Positions 16,581 to 25,130 of a stretch of DNA of 64,000 bases are shown piece after piece; within the stretch, counting starts at the first letter, position 1, and each line of letters starts with the position of its first letter. The DNA is from Gemmatimonadota bacterium. Lineage in GTDB: Bacteria; Gemmatimonadota; Gemmatimonadetes; Longimicrobiales; Gaopeijiaceae. The position numbers and the translations under genes are program-made. The notes beneath the pieces were generated by a model that was given only the letters and a program-made list of their open reading frames with translations, was not told the origin of the DNA and did no database searches. Where the stretch lies: contig JAPPNN010000021.1 of assembly GCA_028873815.1 (NCBI GenBank), positions 62,001 through 126,000 on the forward strand, given 5' to 3'.

Positions 16581-17360
16581 ATGAAGAGCAGACAGGATGC
16601 TCAACGGGTCGCCCACCCCGGCCGACCCTGGTCGCCCCTCATCGTCCTGATCATGGCGGGTTCCTTGCAGGCGTGTGCCGCTGGACCCGGCGCCTCTCCC
16701 GCGTCCCCGACGCCGTCCGATGCGGCAGCCACGACCGCCCCCGCGACCGAGCCGGACCCTCCCCCGACCCGTCCCGACGCCGCCAGGATCGCGGAACTCG
16801 AGGCGATCTATCAGCAGCGGGCCGAAGAGGTGTTGCGGAACTATCACGAAGGCGACGTCCACTTCATGACCGGGATGATCGGGCACCACGCCCAGGCCCT
16901 GCTGATGTGCAGTTTCGCGCCCGGAAACGACGCCAGCGCCCACATGCAGACGCTCTGCGAACGGATCATCAGCTCGCAGCAGGACGAGATCGACCTGATG
17001 CAGCGATGGTTGCGTGATCGTGGCCTCGAGGTCCCCGAAGTCCACATCGCCGACGGCGAACTGATGATCCACGGGCCCGAACACGCGCACCACATGCCCG
17101 GAATGCTGTCCCCGGAGCAGGTGGACGACCTGCGCAACGCGCGCGGACAGGACTTTGACCGCCTCTTCCTCGTGTACATGATCCAGCACCACGAGGGTGC
17201 GGTGACCATGGTGGACGACCTGTTCGCCACCGATGGCGCCGCCCAGGGTGACGACCTGATCTTCAGGCTCGCTTCAGATATTCAGGCCGACCAGACCTCC
17301 GAGATAAGACGCATGGAATTGATGTTGGAGGCGATGACCCCGGGTGGGTCCAACGGCTGA
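16581..17360 (+). CDS. DUF305 domain lipoprotein
   Basis: Exported lipoprotein of 259 residues (signal ending GSLQAC, followed by a Pro/Ala/Thr-rich linker). It carries a full DUF305 domain, with the two hallmark motifs HFMTGMIGHHAQAL and YMIQHHEGAV plus EHAHHMPGML between them. DUF305 is a ferritin-like helical fold rich in His and Met; many members are linked to copper or other metal handling, but no function is proven. ATG 16581 is chosen because AGGAG lies ten bases upstream; ATG 16572 would leave only one base. It sits between two paralogous LVIVD lipoprotein genes, which suggests the three products work together on the outer membrane or in the periplasm. Confidence 0.88.
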   Translation: MKSRQDAQRVAHPGRPWSPLIVLIMAGSLQACAAGPGASPASPTPSDAAATTAPATEPDPPPTRPDAARIAELEAIYQQRAEEVLRNYHEGDVHFMTGMIGHHAQALLMCSFAPGNDASAHMQTLCERIISSQQDEIDLMQRWLRDRGLEVPEVHIADGELMIHGPEHAHHMPGMLSPEQVDDLRNARGQDFDRLFLVYMIQHHEGAVTMVDDLFATDGAAQGDDLIFRLASDIQADQTSEIRRMELMLEAMTPGGSNG

Positions 17361-17407
17361 CAGGAGATACTCCGACGGCATCCCACACTGTTTCAGAAAG
17401 AAGTCAA

Positions 17408-19480
17408 ATGACGCCGACCAACGCCGCGAACGACCGTTCGCCAACCTCTTCTCGCCTTGCGGCGCTCCTCCCCCTTGCGGCCCTCCTGGTCACGCTCCCG
17501 GGCTGCGCTTCCCAACCCATGCCGGACGCCCCCGCGCCGGCGGGTGACCCCGAGGCACCCCCGCCGCTGAGCGACGCCCCGCAGGCCACGTTCGCGCATC
17601 CCCCCGGCCTGATGGTCAACGCGCCCGATCCCGACCCCCGCGTCGGATTGGCGCCCGGGCTGTTCGACGCAGAAGAGGCCATCTGGAACATGCGCATGCT
17701 GTCGACCACGCCTCCCGAGCCCCCGTTCGTGGGCTCCACCAACTCCGACCTCGCCTTCACCGGCGACTACGCCATTCAGGGCAACTACGACGGCATCCAG
17801 GTCTGGGACATCTCCGACCCGCGCAATCCGGTGTCGGTCATCACCTACATCTGTCCGGCTTCGCAGAGCGACGTGTCCGTCTACAACCACCTGATGTTCG
17901 TTTCCGGTGAGGGGCTCGGGGGAAGGCTGGACTGCGGTGGTGAGGGAATCCCGGAAGCGGTGAGCCATGACCGGCTGCGCGGCATCCGCATCTTCGACAT
18001 CTCCGACATCGCGAATCCGGAGTACGTCGCGAACGTGCAGACCTGCCGAGGCTCGCACACGCACACGGTTCTCAAGCACCCGGGCGACGACGACAACGTC
18101 TACATCTACGTGTCCGGTTCCGCGGGGGTGCGTCCGCCCGAGGAGCTCGCCGGATGCTCAGGCCTGTCGCCGGACGAAGACCCCAATTCGGCCCTCTTCC
18201 GGATCGAGGTGATCCGCGTCCCGCTCGACGACCCGCAATCGGCCGAGATTGCAAGTTCGCCCCGCATCTTCCACGACCTGGTCGCGCCGCCAAGGCACGG
18301 ACTGTCACCGGCAGACTATGAGGAACTGGATGCAGCCCGGGCCCGAGGAGACCTCATCGGCTACCGCCGGGGTCAGCCCAGGGTGCTCCCGGATCGGATG
18401 GTCCGACCCATGCTGGACAGCGTGGTGGCCGCACGCGGAGGCACCGGCGAGCCCACCGCGGCTGACCGGGCGGCGTTGCAGGCTGCGCTCGACGAGCAGG
18501 GCCGCATGCAGGCCGAGCAGGCAGCACGGCAGGCCGACGAACCGCGCCCGGGGCCCACACAGTGCCACGACATCACCGTCTACCCCCACATCGGCCTCGC
18601 GGGCGGCGCCTGTGGCGGGTACGGACTGCTGCTCGACATCACCGACCCCGCAAACCCCATACGCCTTGCCGCCGTCGCCGACTCGAATTTCTCCCTGTGG
18701 CATTCGGCCACATTCAACAACGACGGCACCACGATCATGTTCACCGACGAGTGGGGCGGTGGCGGAGCGCCCAAGTGTCGCGCGTCCGACCCGAAGGAGT
18801 GGGGCGCCAACGCGACCTTCAGGATCGAAGACGGCGACATGATCTTCCAGGCCTACTACAAGCTGCCGGCGCCGCAGAGTTCACTGGAAAACTGTGTCGC
18901 TCACAACGGGTCGCTCATCCCAATCCCGGGGCGCGACATCATGATCCAGGGCTGGTATCAGGGCGGAATCTCGCTGATCGACTGGACCGACCCGGCGAAT
19001 CCGGTCGAGATCGGCTTCCACGATCGTGGCCCCTCGGACGGCACACAACAGGGTTCGGGTGGCAGTTGGTCGGTCTACTGGTACAACGGCGTGATCGTCA
19101 ATTCGGAGATCTCACGCGGTCTGGACGTCTTCGAACTCGTGCCCAACGAGTCGCTCACGCGGAACGAGATCGACGCCGCCAACTCCGTGGTGCTGACCCA
19201 GCTCAACTCGCAGGGCCAGCCGATCTTCGAGTGGCCGGCGACATTCTCGCTGGCGCGCGCCTACCTGGACCAACTGGAGCGCTGGCACGGGATGACGGCC
19301 GGCCAGATTGCGGCGGCACGTGACGCGTTGTCGCGAGCCGAGGGCATGTCGGGGTCGGCACGCGCGGATGCGTTGCGCTCTCTGGCTGCGGACGTGAGTG
19401 TGCAGGTGGCCGGCGCCGCGGACCCGGACAAGGCTGCCAGCCTGGCGGACGCGGTCCGGCGCCTAGCCGACGGAGGCTAG
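17408..19480 (+). CDS. LVIVD repeat lipoprotein (second copy)
   Basis: Exported lipoprotein of 690 residues (signal ending LVTLPGC), a close paralogue of 14516-16567. Long blocks are identical or nearly so, for example WNMRMLSTTPPE, GNYDGIQVWDISDP, CRGSHTHTVLKHP, NIQ-free segments around ENCVAHNGSLIPIPGRDIM, and the end region LERWHGMTA. The main divergence lies after the signal peptide and in a low-complexity insert at about residues 297-380. Propeller repeats are as in the first copy. The two copies flank a DUF305 gene, so the duplication is not a simple adjacent tandem event. The stop is four bases from the stop of the convergent outer membrane barrel gene. Confidence 0.85.
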   Translation: MTPTNAANDRSPTSSRLAALLPLAALLVTLPGCASQPMPDAPAPAGDPEAPPPLSDAPQATFAHPPGLMVNAPDPDPRVGLAPGLFDAEEAIWNMRMLSTTPPEPPFVGSTNSDLAFTGDYAIQGNYDGIQVWDISDPRNPVSVITYICPASQSDVSVYNHLMFVSGEGLGGRLDCGGEGIPEAVSHDRLRGIRIFDISDIANPEYVANVQTCRGSHTHTVLKHPGDDDNVYIYVSGSAGVRPPEELAGCSGLSPDEDPNSALFRIEVIRVPLDDPQSAEIASSPRIFHDLVAPPRHGLSPADYEELDAARARGDLIGYRRGQPRVLPDRMVRPMLDSVVAARGGTGEPTAADRAALQAALDEQGRMQAEQAARQADEPRPGPTQCHDITVYPHIGLAGGACGGYGLLLDITDPANPIRLAAVADSNFSLWHSATFNNDGTTIMFTDEWGGGGAPKCRASDPKEWGANATFRIEDGDMIFQAYYKLPAPQSSLENCVAHNGSLIPIPGRDIMIQGWYQGGISLIDWTDPANPVEIGFHDRGPSDGTQQGSGGSWSVYWYNGVIVNSEISRGLDVFELVPNESLTRNEIDAANSVVLTQLNSQGQPIFEWPATFSLARAYLDQLERWHGMTAGQIAAARDALSRAEGMSGSARADALRSLAADVSVQVAGAADPDKAASLADAVRRLADGG

Positions 19481-19484
19481 CCCG

Positions 19485-20225
19485 CTAGCGCGTACCCAGC
19501 GAGACGCCGACCCGGTACGTCAACAGGTTGGCGTCGCTGACGACGGGATTGGCCCGCCAGCGTCCACGCGGCAGCTGGCGCAGGTTTTGGGCGCCATCGG
19601 TCAGGTACTCGGTCAGGCCGTTGTGCTGATAGTGCGCCGCGAGGTCGAGCGAAATCGGTTTCTCGCCCTCGCGCAGCGACACGGACAGGCCTGCGCCCGC
19701 GGCGAGCGCCAGGTTGAAGTCGTCGAAGTTGGTTGTGGACGCGAACGGCTCGTCGTACCCGTCCCCGCTGACGCTGGTCTCGGTGATGAAGTACGAGAAA
19801 CCCGCCGTGCCGAAGAAGTACGGCCGGAGCGGACCGCTCCCCAGGTAGACCTGCGGACCCACGCCCATGGCCAGGATCGAGTTGGTCGTCGAAACGTCGA
19901 CATCCACAAACGGGACCGTGGGGCTCAGCGAGGTCCGGTAGGACTCGTGCCCGTATACCACGAACGACCCTTCCACGCGGATGGCGGCAAGACCCCGCTC
20001 GTCCAGGAACAGCAGCCCGCCCAGTCCGGTGCCCCCACCCAGGTTCACATGGTTCCCGAACTCCCCGACGGGCACCGCGAGGGCGCCATGGAAATGGAAC
20101 TCGCCCCTGAGCGGCTCCGGACCGCCCGCGAACTGTGCGTCGTTCCGCTGGCCTGCCGCGCCGTCGGGCAACACGGCCCCCGCCAGCACGACGCCTCCCG
20201 CCAGTACCATCGTTCTTGCTGTCAT
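19485..20225 (-). CDS. outer membrane beta-barrel protein
   Basis: Protein of 246 residues with a Sec signal (ending near DGAAGQ). The mature part alternates aromatic and glycine-rich strands (GLGGLLFLDERG, PYFFGTAGFSYFIT, LALAAGAGLSVSL) and ends in a strand (TYRVGVSLGTR), typical of small outer membrane barrels. No closer family assignment is possible by eye. It lies 15 bases downstream of the D-aminoacylase-like gene in the same direction and is probably co-transcribed. Only four bases separate its stop from that of the convergent LVIVD gene. Confidence 0.7.
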   Translation of the reverse strand: MTARTMVLAGGVVLAGAVLPDGAAGQRNDAQFAGGPEPLRGEFHFHGALAVPVGEFGNHVNLGGGTGLGGLLFLDERGLAAIRVEGSFVVYGHESYRTSLSPTVPFVDVDVSTTNSILAMGVGPQVYLGSGPLRPYFFGTAGFSYFITETSVSGDGYDEPFASTTNFDDFNLALAAGAGLSVSLREGEKPISLDLAAHYQHNGLTEYLTDGAQNLRQLPRGRWRANPVVSDANLLTYRVGVSLGTR

Positions 20226-20240
20226 CGCCGCCGCCTTCCG

Positions 20241-22055
20241 CTATTCGCTCACTCCCCGGGCCCGCGCGTCCCTGTCGCGCCGGTCGAGCACCGCTCCGGG
20301 CAGCGCCCCGGTAGGCTCGCCGCCATCGACGGTAAACTCGCCGTTCACCAACACGTACTCGATACCCGTCGGGTAGAGGTCCGGTTCCATGATGGTCGCC
20401 GGCGAGCTGATGTCGTCGTAGTCGAAAACCACGATGTCGGCCTTGTACCCCTGCCGCAGGTATCCACGGTCCCCGAGCCCGATGATCTGTGCCGCCAGCC
20501 CGGTCGACGAACGGATCGCAAACGGCAGCGTGATCACGCCGCGTTCCTTCACGTAGTGCGCGATCTTGCGCGGGAAGGCGCCGTAGGAGCGCGGATGCTG
20601 CCCCGGCCGCGTCTCGAGCGACACGGAGCCGTCGGTGGATGTCGCGGTGTACTCCTGGCGCATGTAATTCTCGACGTCGAAGCGGTGGCCTGCCACTGGC
20701 CGGAAGCGAACGCCCGCTGGCGCGAGTTCCGTCGATTCGAGGGCAAAATGAACGAGTTGTTCAAAGGGCGACCGCCCCGCCTCGGCGGCGATCTCCGCGA
20801 GGTGCCGGCCCACCGTCTCGGGAAAGTCGGGGGCGGAGACGACGACGTGCCTGTCCGCGCCGCCCTGCAGGCGCAGAATGTACTCCGTGTCGCGTTCCAG
20901 TTCGGCCGCAGCGACCGGATCGGCCAAGTTGGCGCGCAGGTTGCCCTTCGGGTCGCTCATCAGTGCCGGGTCGCGCCAGAGTGGCGAGTCGAGCCCGCCG
21001 TAGCGGTCGGTTCCCGGCGGCGCGTAGCCCCAGTCGGGCAGCACGTCCACCGGACCGCCGCCGAAGGTCTCGTACGGGTACTGGTCGAGGTAGACGTCCA
21101 CCCCTTCGCGCCGCGCGGCCTCGATCATGAGGATGTCGGTCTGCGAATGGCCCCAGGTGTCGGTGCCCTTGGCCTTGATGTGCGTGCCGACCACGCGGAT
21201 CCCCGCCGCGCGGCCGATCTCGATCGTCTCGCGCATGCCGTCCGTGCCGGTGAGCGGCTGGCCGTCGACGATCGAGGGGATCTGCCAGAGCGGCAGCGGG
21301 GACTGGCTGCGCTGGTGGGAGTAGTAGAAGCCGTCGTAGGGCGCGACCTCCCTGGCCAGCGCGATCAACTCTTCCGTCGTGCTGAAGCGGCCCGGCCGGT
21401 ACTCGGGACCGGCGCCGAGACCCCATGCTCCAGCTTCCATCGCGCCGCGCACGAGTTCGGCCATCCGCGCGATCTCGTCGGCCGTCGCGGGGCGTTCGTA
21501 GTCATCCCCCATCACCAGCCCCCGCACGGTACCGTGACCCACCATCGGCACCACGTTCGTGGCCACGCCCGGCGTCCGGTATGCCTCCATCTCGTCCGGG
21601 ATCGGCCACACGGGATTGCGGCCGTCGGGACCGAAGACCGAGGTGGTGATGCCCTGCATGACGAGGTTGTGCGCGCGCCGCCCCTCGATGTTGTCCGACG
21701 CGAAGGCGCGGTCGGCGTGCGAGTGCATGTCGATGAAGCCGGGGACGACGTGCTTGCCGCTGGCGTCGATGACGCGCGTAGCGGTGGCGTCCGGCAGCCG
21801 GCCGATCGCGACGATCTCGTCGTCCACGATGCCGATGTCGGCGTTGAAGGCGGGGCTTCCCGATCCGTCGAGGACCATGCCGCCCCGGATGAGGAGGTCG
21901 AACTGCTGGGCGGACACGGGGGCGGGGAGGGCGAGTGTAGCCGCGGCGGCGAGGGCGGCTGGCAGGGTCGCGACACCGGCCAAGCGGGCCGATCGGATGG
22001 CGGCGGCGCCAACTGCGGCGGTTGCTCGGATGATTCGGCGCATGATGTCTACCAT
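20241..22055 (-). CDS. N-acyl-D-amino-acid deacylase family amidohydrolase, exported
   Basis: Protein of 604 residues with a long Sec signal (ending near PAPVSAQQ). It has the amidohydrolase beta-sandwich start FDLLIRGGMVLDGSG, the metal-binding HxH in GFIDMHSHADRAF (about residues 106-118) and the C-terminal return of the sandwich (YVLVNGEFTVDGGEPTG). The overall plan matches D-aminoacylase/N-acyl-D-amino-acid deacylases, which release D-amino acids from N-acyl derivatives; periplasmic export fits scavenging of peptidoglycan or lipopeptide fragments. ATG 22055 overlaps the toxin stop by seven bases; ATG 22043 is the alternative. Neither has a good ribosome site, so coupling to the toxin gene is possible. 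Confidence 0.87.
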   Translation of the reverse strand: MVDIMRRIIRATAAVGAAAIRSARLAGVATLPAALAAAATLALPAPVSAQQFDLLIRGGMVLDGSGSPAFNADIGIVDDEIVAIGRLPDATATRVIDASGKHVVPGFIDMHSHADRAFASDNIEGRRAHNLVMQGITTSVFGPDGRNPVWPIPDEMEAYRTPGVATNVVPMVGHGTVRGLVMGDDYERPATADEIARMAELVRGAMEAGAWGLGAGPEYRPGRFSTTEELIALAREVAPYDGFYYSHQRSQSPLPLWQIPSIVDGQPLTGTDGMRETIEIGRAAGIRVVGTHIKAKGTDTWGHSQTDILMIEAARREGVDVYLDQYPYETFGGGPVDVLPDWGYAPPGTDRYGGLDSPLWRDPALMSDPKGNLRANLADPVAAAELERDTEYILRLQGGADRHVVVSAPDFPETVGRHLAEIAAEAGRSPFEQLVHFALESTELAPAGVRFRPVAGHRFDVENYMRQEYTATSTDGSVSLETRPGQHPRSYGAFPRKIAHYVKERGVITLPFAIRSSTGLAAQIIGLGDRGYLRQGYKADIVVFDYDDISSPATIMEPDLYPTGIEYVLVNGEFTVDGGEPTGALPGAVLDRRDRDARARGVSE

Positions 22056-22435
22056 AGGACCGGGGCGGGGTAGCGGGCGATGACTTCGTCCGGCGTCACG
22101 ATCGTCATTCCGTAGAGGATGGCCTGCGAGACGAGTCCGCGGTCGAACGGATCGCCATGGAGGGGCGGAAGACGATGATCGTGCGCGGCGGCGCGCTCGT
22201 CAAAGGGAAGGGACTCCAGGCCGAGCCATTCGCGCCGGCTGGTCACGTAGCGATGTGGAGCAAGGGGCAGCGGCAAGCGGCCGATCCGGTGCTTGATCGC
22301 GATCTCCCAGGCGGAAAGCGCGCTCAGGTACACGGCGTTGCGGGGATCGCGGCACGCGGACAGGGCTCTCGACGTCAGCTGCGGGTCCGCGGCAGCCAGC
22401 CACAGGAAGGTACATGTATCGACGAGCAGCCTCAC
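22049..22435 (-). CDS. PIN-domain toxin (VapC-like), type II toxin-antitoxin
   Basis: Protein of 128 residues starting VRLLVDTCTFLWLAA, with the first PIN aspartate at residue 6. The second acidic position lies in SAWEIAIK, and the third in HGDPFDRGLVSQA, which is the typical VapC-like (PHD-linked PIN) signature. It is predicted to be a magnesium-dependent ribonuclease. GTG 22435 is chosen because it overlaps the antitoxin stop by four bases (GTGA), the usual coupling of these pairs; a GTG six codons further upstream is open but would overlap more. The downstream end overlaps the possible start of the D-aminoacylase-like gene. Confidence 0.87.
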   Translation of the reverse strand: MRLLVDTCTFLWLAAADPQLTSRALSACRDPRNAVYLSALSAWEIAIKHRIGRLPLPLAPHRYVTSRREWLGLESLPFDERAAAHDHRLPPLHGDPFDRGLVSQAILYGMTIVTPDEVIARYPAPVLW

Positions 22436-22695
22436 TCGCCGCCGCCGCTCCACCGCGCGCCCTTGCCTCCGAACGAGCGCCGGATGTCGTCGGGCAGCGG
22501 TTCGAAGAAGCTCTCAGGCAAGGTCATGCCGCGGTCGATCCCGATCGGCCGCTGCTCCGCGGGCTCCGCGCGTATCGGGCGGATCTCGGCGATCGGCACG
22601 TTGCGGCGGCAAAGCACGATGGTCTCTCCGGCCTCGACTCGCGCCAGGTAGCGGGAGAGGCTCGCCCGGGCATCGGCGATGTTGACCTTGTTCAT
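22432..22695 (-). CDS. Phd/YefM-family antitoxin
   Basis: Protein of 87 residues. The N-terminal half (MNKVNIADARASLSRYLARV, then GETIVLCRRNVPIAEI) is the Phd/YefM DNA-binding fold: a short strand, a helix, then the GE-x-xx-I-x-R strand pair. The C-terminal part (LPESFFEPLPDDI) is the toxin-binding tail. It sits directly before the PIN toxin with a four-base overlap. ATG 22695 is used; a TTG two codons upstream is unlikely. The promoter lies immediately upstream and overlaps the end of the queG gene. Confidence 0.87.
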   Translation of the reverse strand: MNKVNIADARASLSRYLARVEAGETIVLCRRNVPIAEIRPIRAEPAEQRPIGIDRGMTLPESFFEPLPDDIRRSFGGKGARWSGGGE

Positions 22696-22731
22696 GTACA
22701 ATAACCTAGCGTGTTAGATGTACATATTCAA
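22694..22731 (-). promoter_or_regulatory. promoter and operator of the Phd-PIN pair, probably leaderless
   Basis: On the minus strand TTGAAT (22731-22726) and TAGGTT (22708-22703) are separated by 17 bases. The ATG follows only seven bases after the -10, so the transcript likely starts at or near it. Nested inverted repeats cover the region: ATGTACA (22694-22700) with TGTACAT (22719-22725), and TAAC (22702-22705) with GTTA (22713-22716), fitting autorepression by the antitoxin. The -35 overlaps the stop codon of queG. Confidence 0.65.
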
Positions 22732-23849
22732 TTCGTTTCAATCCGCTTGAGCGCCCACCGCGCGTGCTCGCGCACCAGTTCCGAGCGATCGTGGGCGGCG
22801 CGCTCCAGCACGGGGACGGCCGCTTTCGCGCCCCAGTTGCCGAGCGCCACGCAGACATTCCGGAGCAGGCCGTTGCGCCTGGCCCGCGAGACCGGCGAAC
22901 CCAGGAACTCGCGCAGAAAGGCCTTGCCGGACATGTCCAGCAGCCGCGCGGCGAGATCGATCAGCGACGCACCGTCCAGGCCGCCGCGCGGTGCGTAGGC
23001 GGGCTCGGCGGTGGGCTCCGAGAACTTCTCGTTCCAGGGACAGACCTCCTGGCAGATGTCGCAGCCGAACACGCGGTTGCCGATGGCGGGACGCAGTCCC
23101 TCGGGGATGGGGCCCTTCAGTTCGATCGTCAGGTACGAGATGCAGAGGCGCGCGTCCATCACGGGCGCACCCCGGTCGTCGCGCCCGAGGAGGGCGCCGG
23201 TCGGGCAGGCGTCGAGGCAGCGCCGGCAGGTGCCGCAGTGGTCCTCGCGGAAGGGGGCGGTGGGTTCCAGCGGCAGGTCGGTGAGCAGGACGCCCAGGAA
23301 GAAGTACGAGCCCCGGCGCGGGTGGATGAGCATGGTGTTCTTCCCGAACCAGCCCAGGCCGGCACGCGCGGCGAGTTCCCGTTCGAGGAGTGGTCCCGTG
23401 TCGACGTAGGCGCGGCGCCGGAGGGGACGTCCCGCGAGGTGTTCGAGGCGGTCCGCGAGGGCGGCCAGCTTGTCACCGACGACATGGTGGTAGTCGCGGC
23501 CGCGGGCGTAGCGGGCAACGATGGCGCGGGCAGGGTCGCGGGGTGGGGTGGCGGGCTCCTCGCCGGGTGGGGTGGCGGGCTCCTCGCCGGGCGAGGTGGC
23601 GGGCTCGTCGCCGGCGTACGAGTGGGCGACCACGAGTGCGCTCCGGAAGCCGGGCAGGGTGCGGTCGAGGTCTGACCGGCGCCTCACCAAGTCGGGGCGG
23701 GCGAGGTAGGCCATCTCACCGTGCAGCCCCGAGTCGACCCACGTCCGAAAGTGAGCCATGTGATCACTGTCGCCCCGGGTGAGGACGCCAGCCATGTCAA
23801 AGCCGATGGCGCGGGCTTCGGCAACGGCGTGTGCGGTGTCCAGGGTCAT
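22728..23849 (-). CDS. queG: epoxyqueuosine reductase
   Basis: Cytoplasmic iron-sulfur protein of 373 residues that performs the last step of queuosine synthesis in tRNA, reducing epoxyqueuosine to queuosine using cobalamin. The two ferredoxin-type clusters are visible as CGTCRRCLDACPTGAL and CDICQEVCPWN, together with AGLGWFGKNTMLIHP and the conserved DTGPLLERELA. The C terminus forms HEAT-like repeats (LLRNVCVALGNWG). Unusual is a Pro/Glu/Ala/Thr-rich insert around residues 80-103, produced by a 24-base tandem repeat in DNA. Length is otherwise normal. The start ATG lacks a Shine-Dalgarno. The gene diverges from the propeller lipoprotein gene 85 bases away. Confidence 0.93.
   Translation of the reverse strand: MTLDTAHAVAEARAIGFDMAGVLTRGDSDHMAHFRTWVDSGLHGEMAYLARPDLVRRRSDLDRTLPGFRSALVVAHSYAGDEPATSPGEEPATPPGEEPATPPRDPARAIVARYARGRDYHHVVGDKLAALADRLEHLAGRPLRRRAYVDTGPLLERELAARAGLGWFGKNTMLIHPRRGSYFFLGVLLTDLPLEPTAPFREDHCGTCRRCLDACPTGALLGRDDRGAPVMDARLCISYLTIELKGPIPEGLRPAIGNRVFGCDICQEVCPWNEKFSEPTAEPAYAPRGGLDGASLIDLAARLLDMSGKAFLREFLGSPVSRARRNGLLRNVCVALGNWGAKAAVPVLERAAHDRSELVREHARWALKRIETN
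23547..23614. repeat. 24-base tandem repeat inside queG
   Basis: Nearly three copies of a 24-base unit (23547-23570, 23571-23594, partial 23595-23614). On the coding strand they encode an eight-residue unit of the type GEEPATPP. It keeps the reading frame and falls in a surface region before the conserved ARGRDYHHVV motif. Confidence 0.85.
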
Positions 23850-23934
23850 GCTACCATTGTTCGTCGGTTGGGCCCCGGACCGCCATGTTTCGACGAGTTG
23901 GCGGGCCGCCCATCCCCAGCCCGAAGGAGTAACG

Positions 23935-25101
23935 TTGCAGCCTGCTTCCGGGTCCCGGGCGTCTCGCTACGCGGCCTCCGGCTGGATCCTCGCCCTGGCG
24001 CTCTCTTCTGCGTGCGATGCGTTTGACCGGGACTACGACGCCTGGGTCGACACACTCGCCTCCGGGCGTGTCCGCGTATACAACCGGGATCTCCTCCGCT
24101 CCAGCCCCGAACCGGATTTCGTGTTGGTCGAGGAGCTGCGGCTGGGCGAGGCACCCGACCGGCTCGTCGCCAAAGGGCCCGAAGTCTTCGGCAACGTTGT
24201 TGGACTGGCGGTAGACGAGGTCGGCAGGATCTACGTCGCGGACGAGACGGATCAGGGAATCCGGGTGTTCGATCCGCAGGGGGACTTCCTCCGGCATTTC
24301 GGCCGCCAGGGGGAGGCACCCGGCGAGTTCCAGGATCTGCGCGGAATCGCGTGGCATCCCTCGGGCGTCCTTCTGGCCATGGACGTGGGTGCGCGGCTAG
24401 TTACCGCCTTCGACTCGCTCGGGACGGTCCTGGCAACCACCGGCCACCATGAAGAAGCCGGCAACCTCGGTCCTTTCTGGCGGGCCGACACCGATACGCT
24501 GGGGTTCGTCCATGAGCGGGATCCGGATTCCCCGACGTGGGCGGGGCGTGTCGTCAAACACCGGCTCCTGGACGACCTGACGCTGGCTCCGGTGGACACG
24601 ATCGCGCTGGCTAGCCGGGGACCCCATTTCGATACGATTCCCACCAACTGGAAACCACTGTGGTCGGCAGGGCCCGACGGCAGCATGTGGCACGGCAACA
24701 CGAATAGGTTCCTTTTCCTCAAGGTCACCGACCGCAATGATACGACCCTGGTCGTGGAGTTGCGGCGTCCGACGCCTCGGCTGGAGGGCCGCGCGAGGGA
24801 CAGCCTCGGCGCAGCATGGGGGCTGCCGTCAAGTGCGCTCCCCCGATACAAGGCGGTTCTCACGTCCTTCCACGTAGCGCGGGACGGAAGAGTCTGGGTA
24901 TGGAACCCGCACGTGGCGCTGACGTGGGGGAGGTGGGAAGTCTTCGACGGCAACGGCTACCACCTGGGGCAGGCGGCCACACCGGTGTTGCTGGCCGCGG
25001 AGCCACGCCCGGTTTTCGGGCCGGGCACGATTACGGGCGTCACCCAGGACGATACAGGAGCCCAATACGTCGTGCGCCTGCGTGTGCGCGGCATGGACTG
25101 A
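23935..25101 (+). CDS. 6-bladed beta-propeller lipoprotein
   Basis: Exported lipoprotein of 388 residues (signal ending LALSSAC). NHL/6-bladed propeller repeats are visible: VVGLAVDEVGRIYVADE, GIRVFDPQGDFLRHFGRQGEAPGEFQDLRGIAW and LLAMDVGARLVTAFDSLG. The start is TTG 23935, supported by GAAGGAG five bases upstream; an earlier ATG in frame (23779) would run through the queG start region and spoil the signal peptide. Two more proteins of this type are encoded at 29860-30948 and 61404-62468. Role unknown; such proteins often bind ligands or partners in the periplasm. It converges on the coiled-coil gene (29-base gap). Confidence 0.82.
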   Translation: MQPASGSRASRYAASGWILALALSSACDAFDRDYDAWVDTLASGRVRVYNRDLLRSSPEPDFVLVEELRLGEAPDRLVAKGPEVFGNVVGLAVDEVGRIYVADETDQGIRVFDPQGDFLRHFGRQGEAPGEFQDLRGIAWHPSGVLLAMDVGARLVTAFDSLGTVLATTGHHEEAGNLGPFWRADTDTLGFVHERDPDSPTWAGRVVKHRLLDDLTLAPVDTIALASRGPHFDTIPTNWKPLWSAGPDGSMWHGNTNRFLFLKVTDRNDTTLVVELRRPTPRLEGRARDSLGAAWGLPSSALPRYKAVLTSFHVARDGRVWVWNPHVALTWGRWEVFDGNGYHLGQAATPVLLAAEPRPVFGPGTITGVTQDDTGAQYVVRLRVRGMD

Positions 25102-25130
25102 GTCGAGACGACCCACCCGCAGAAACCGGA

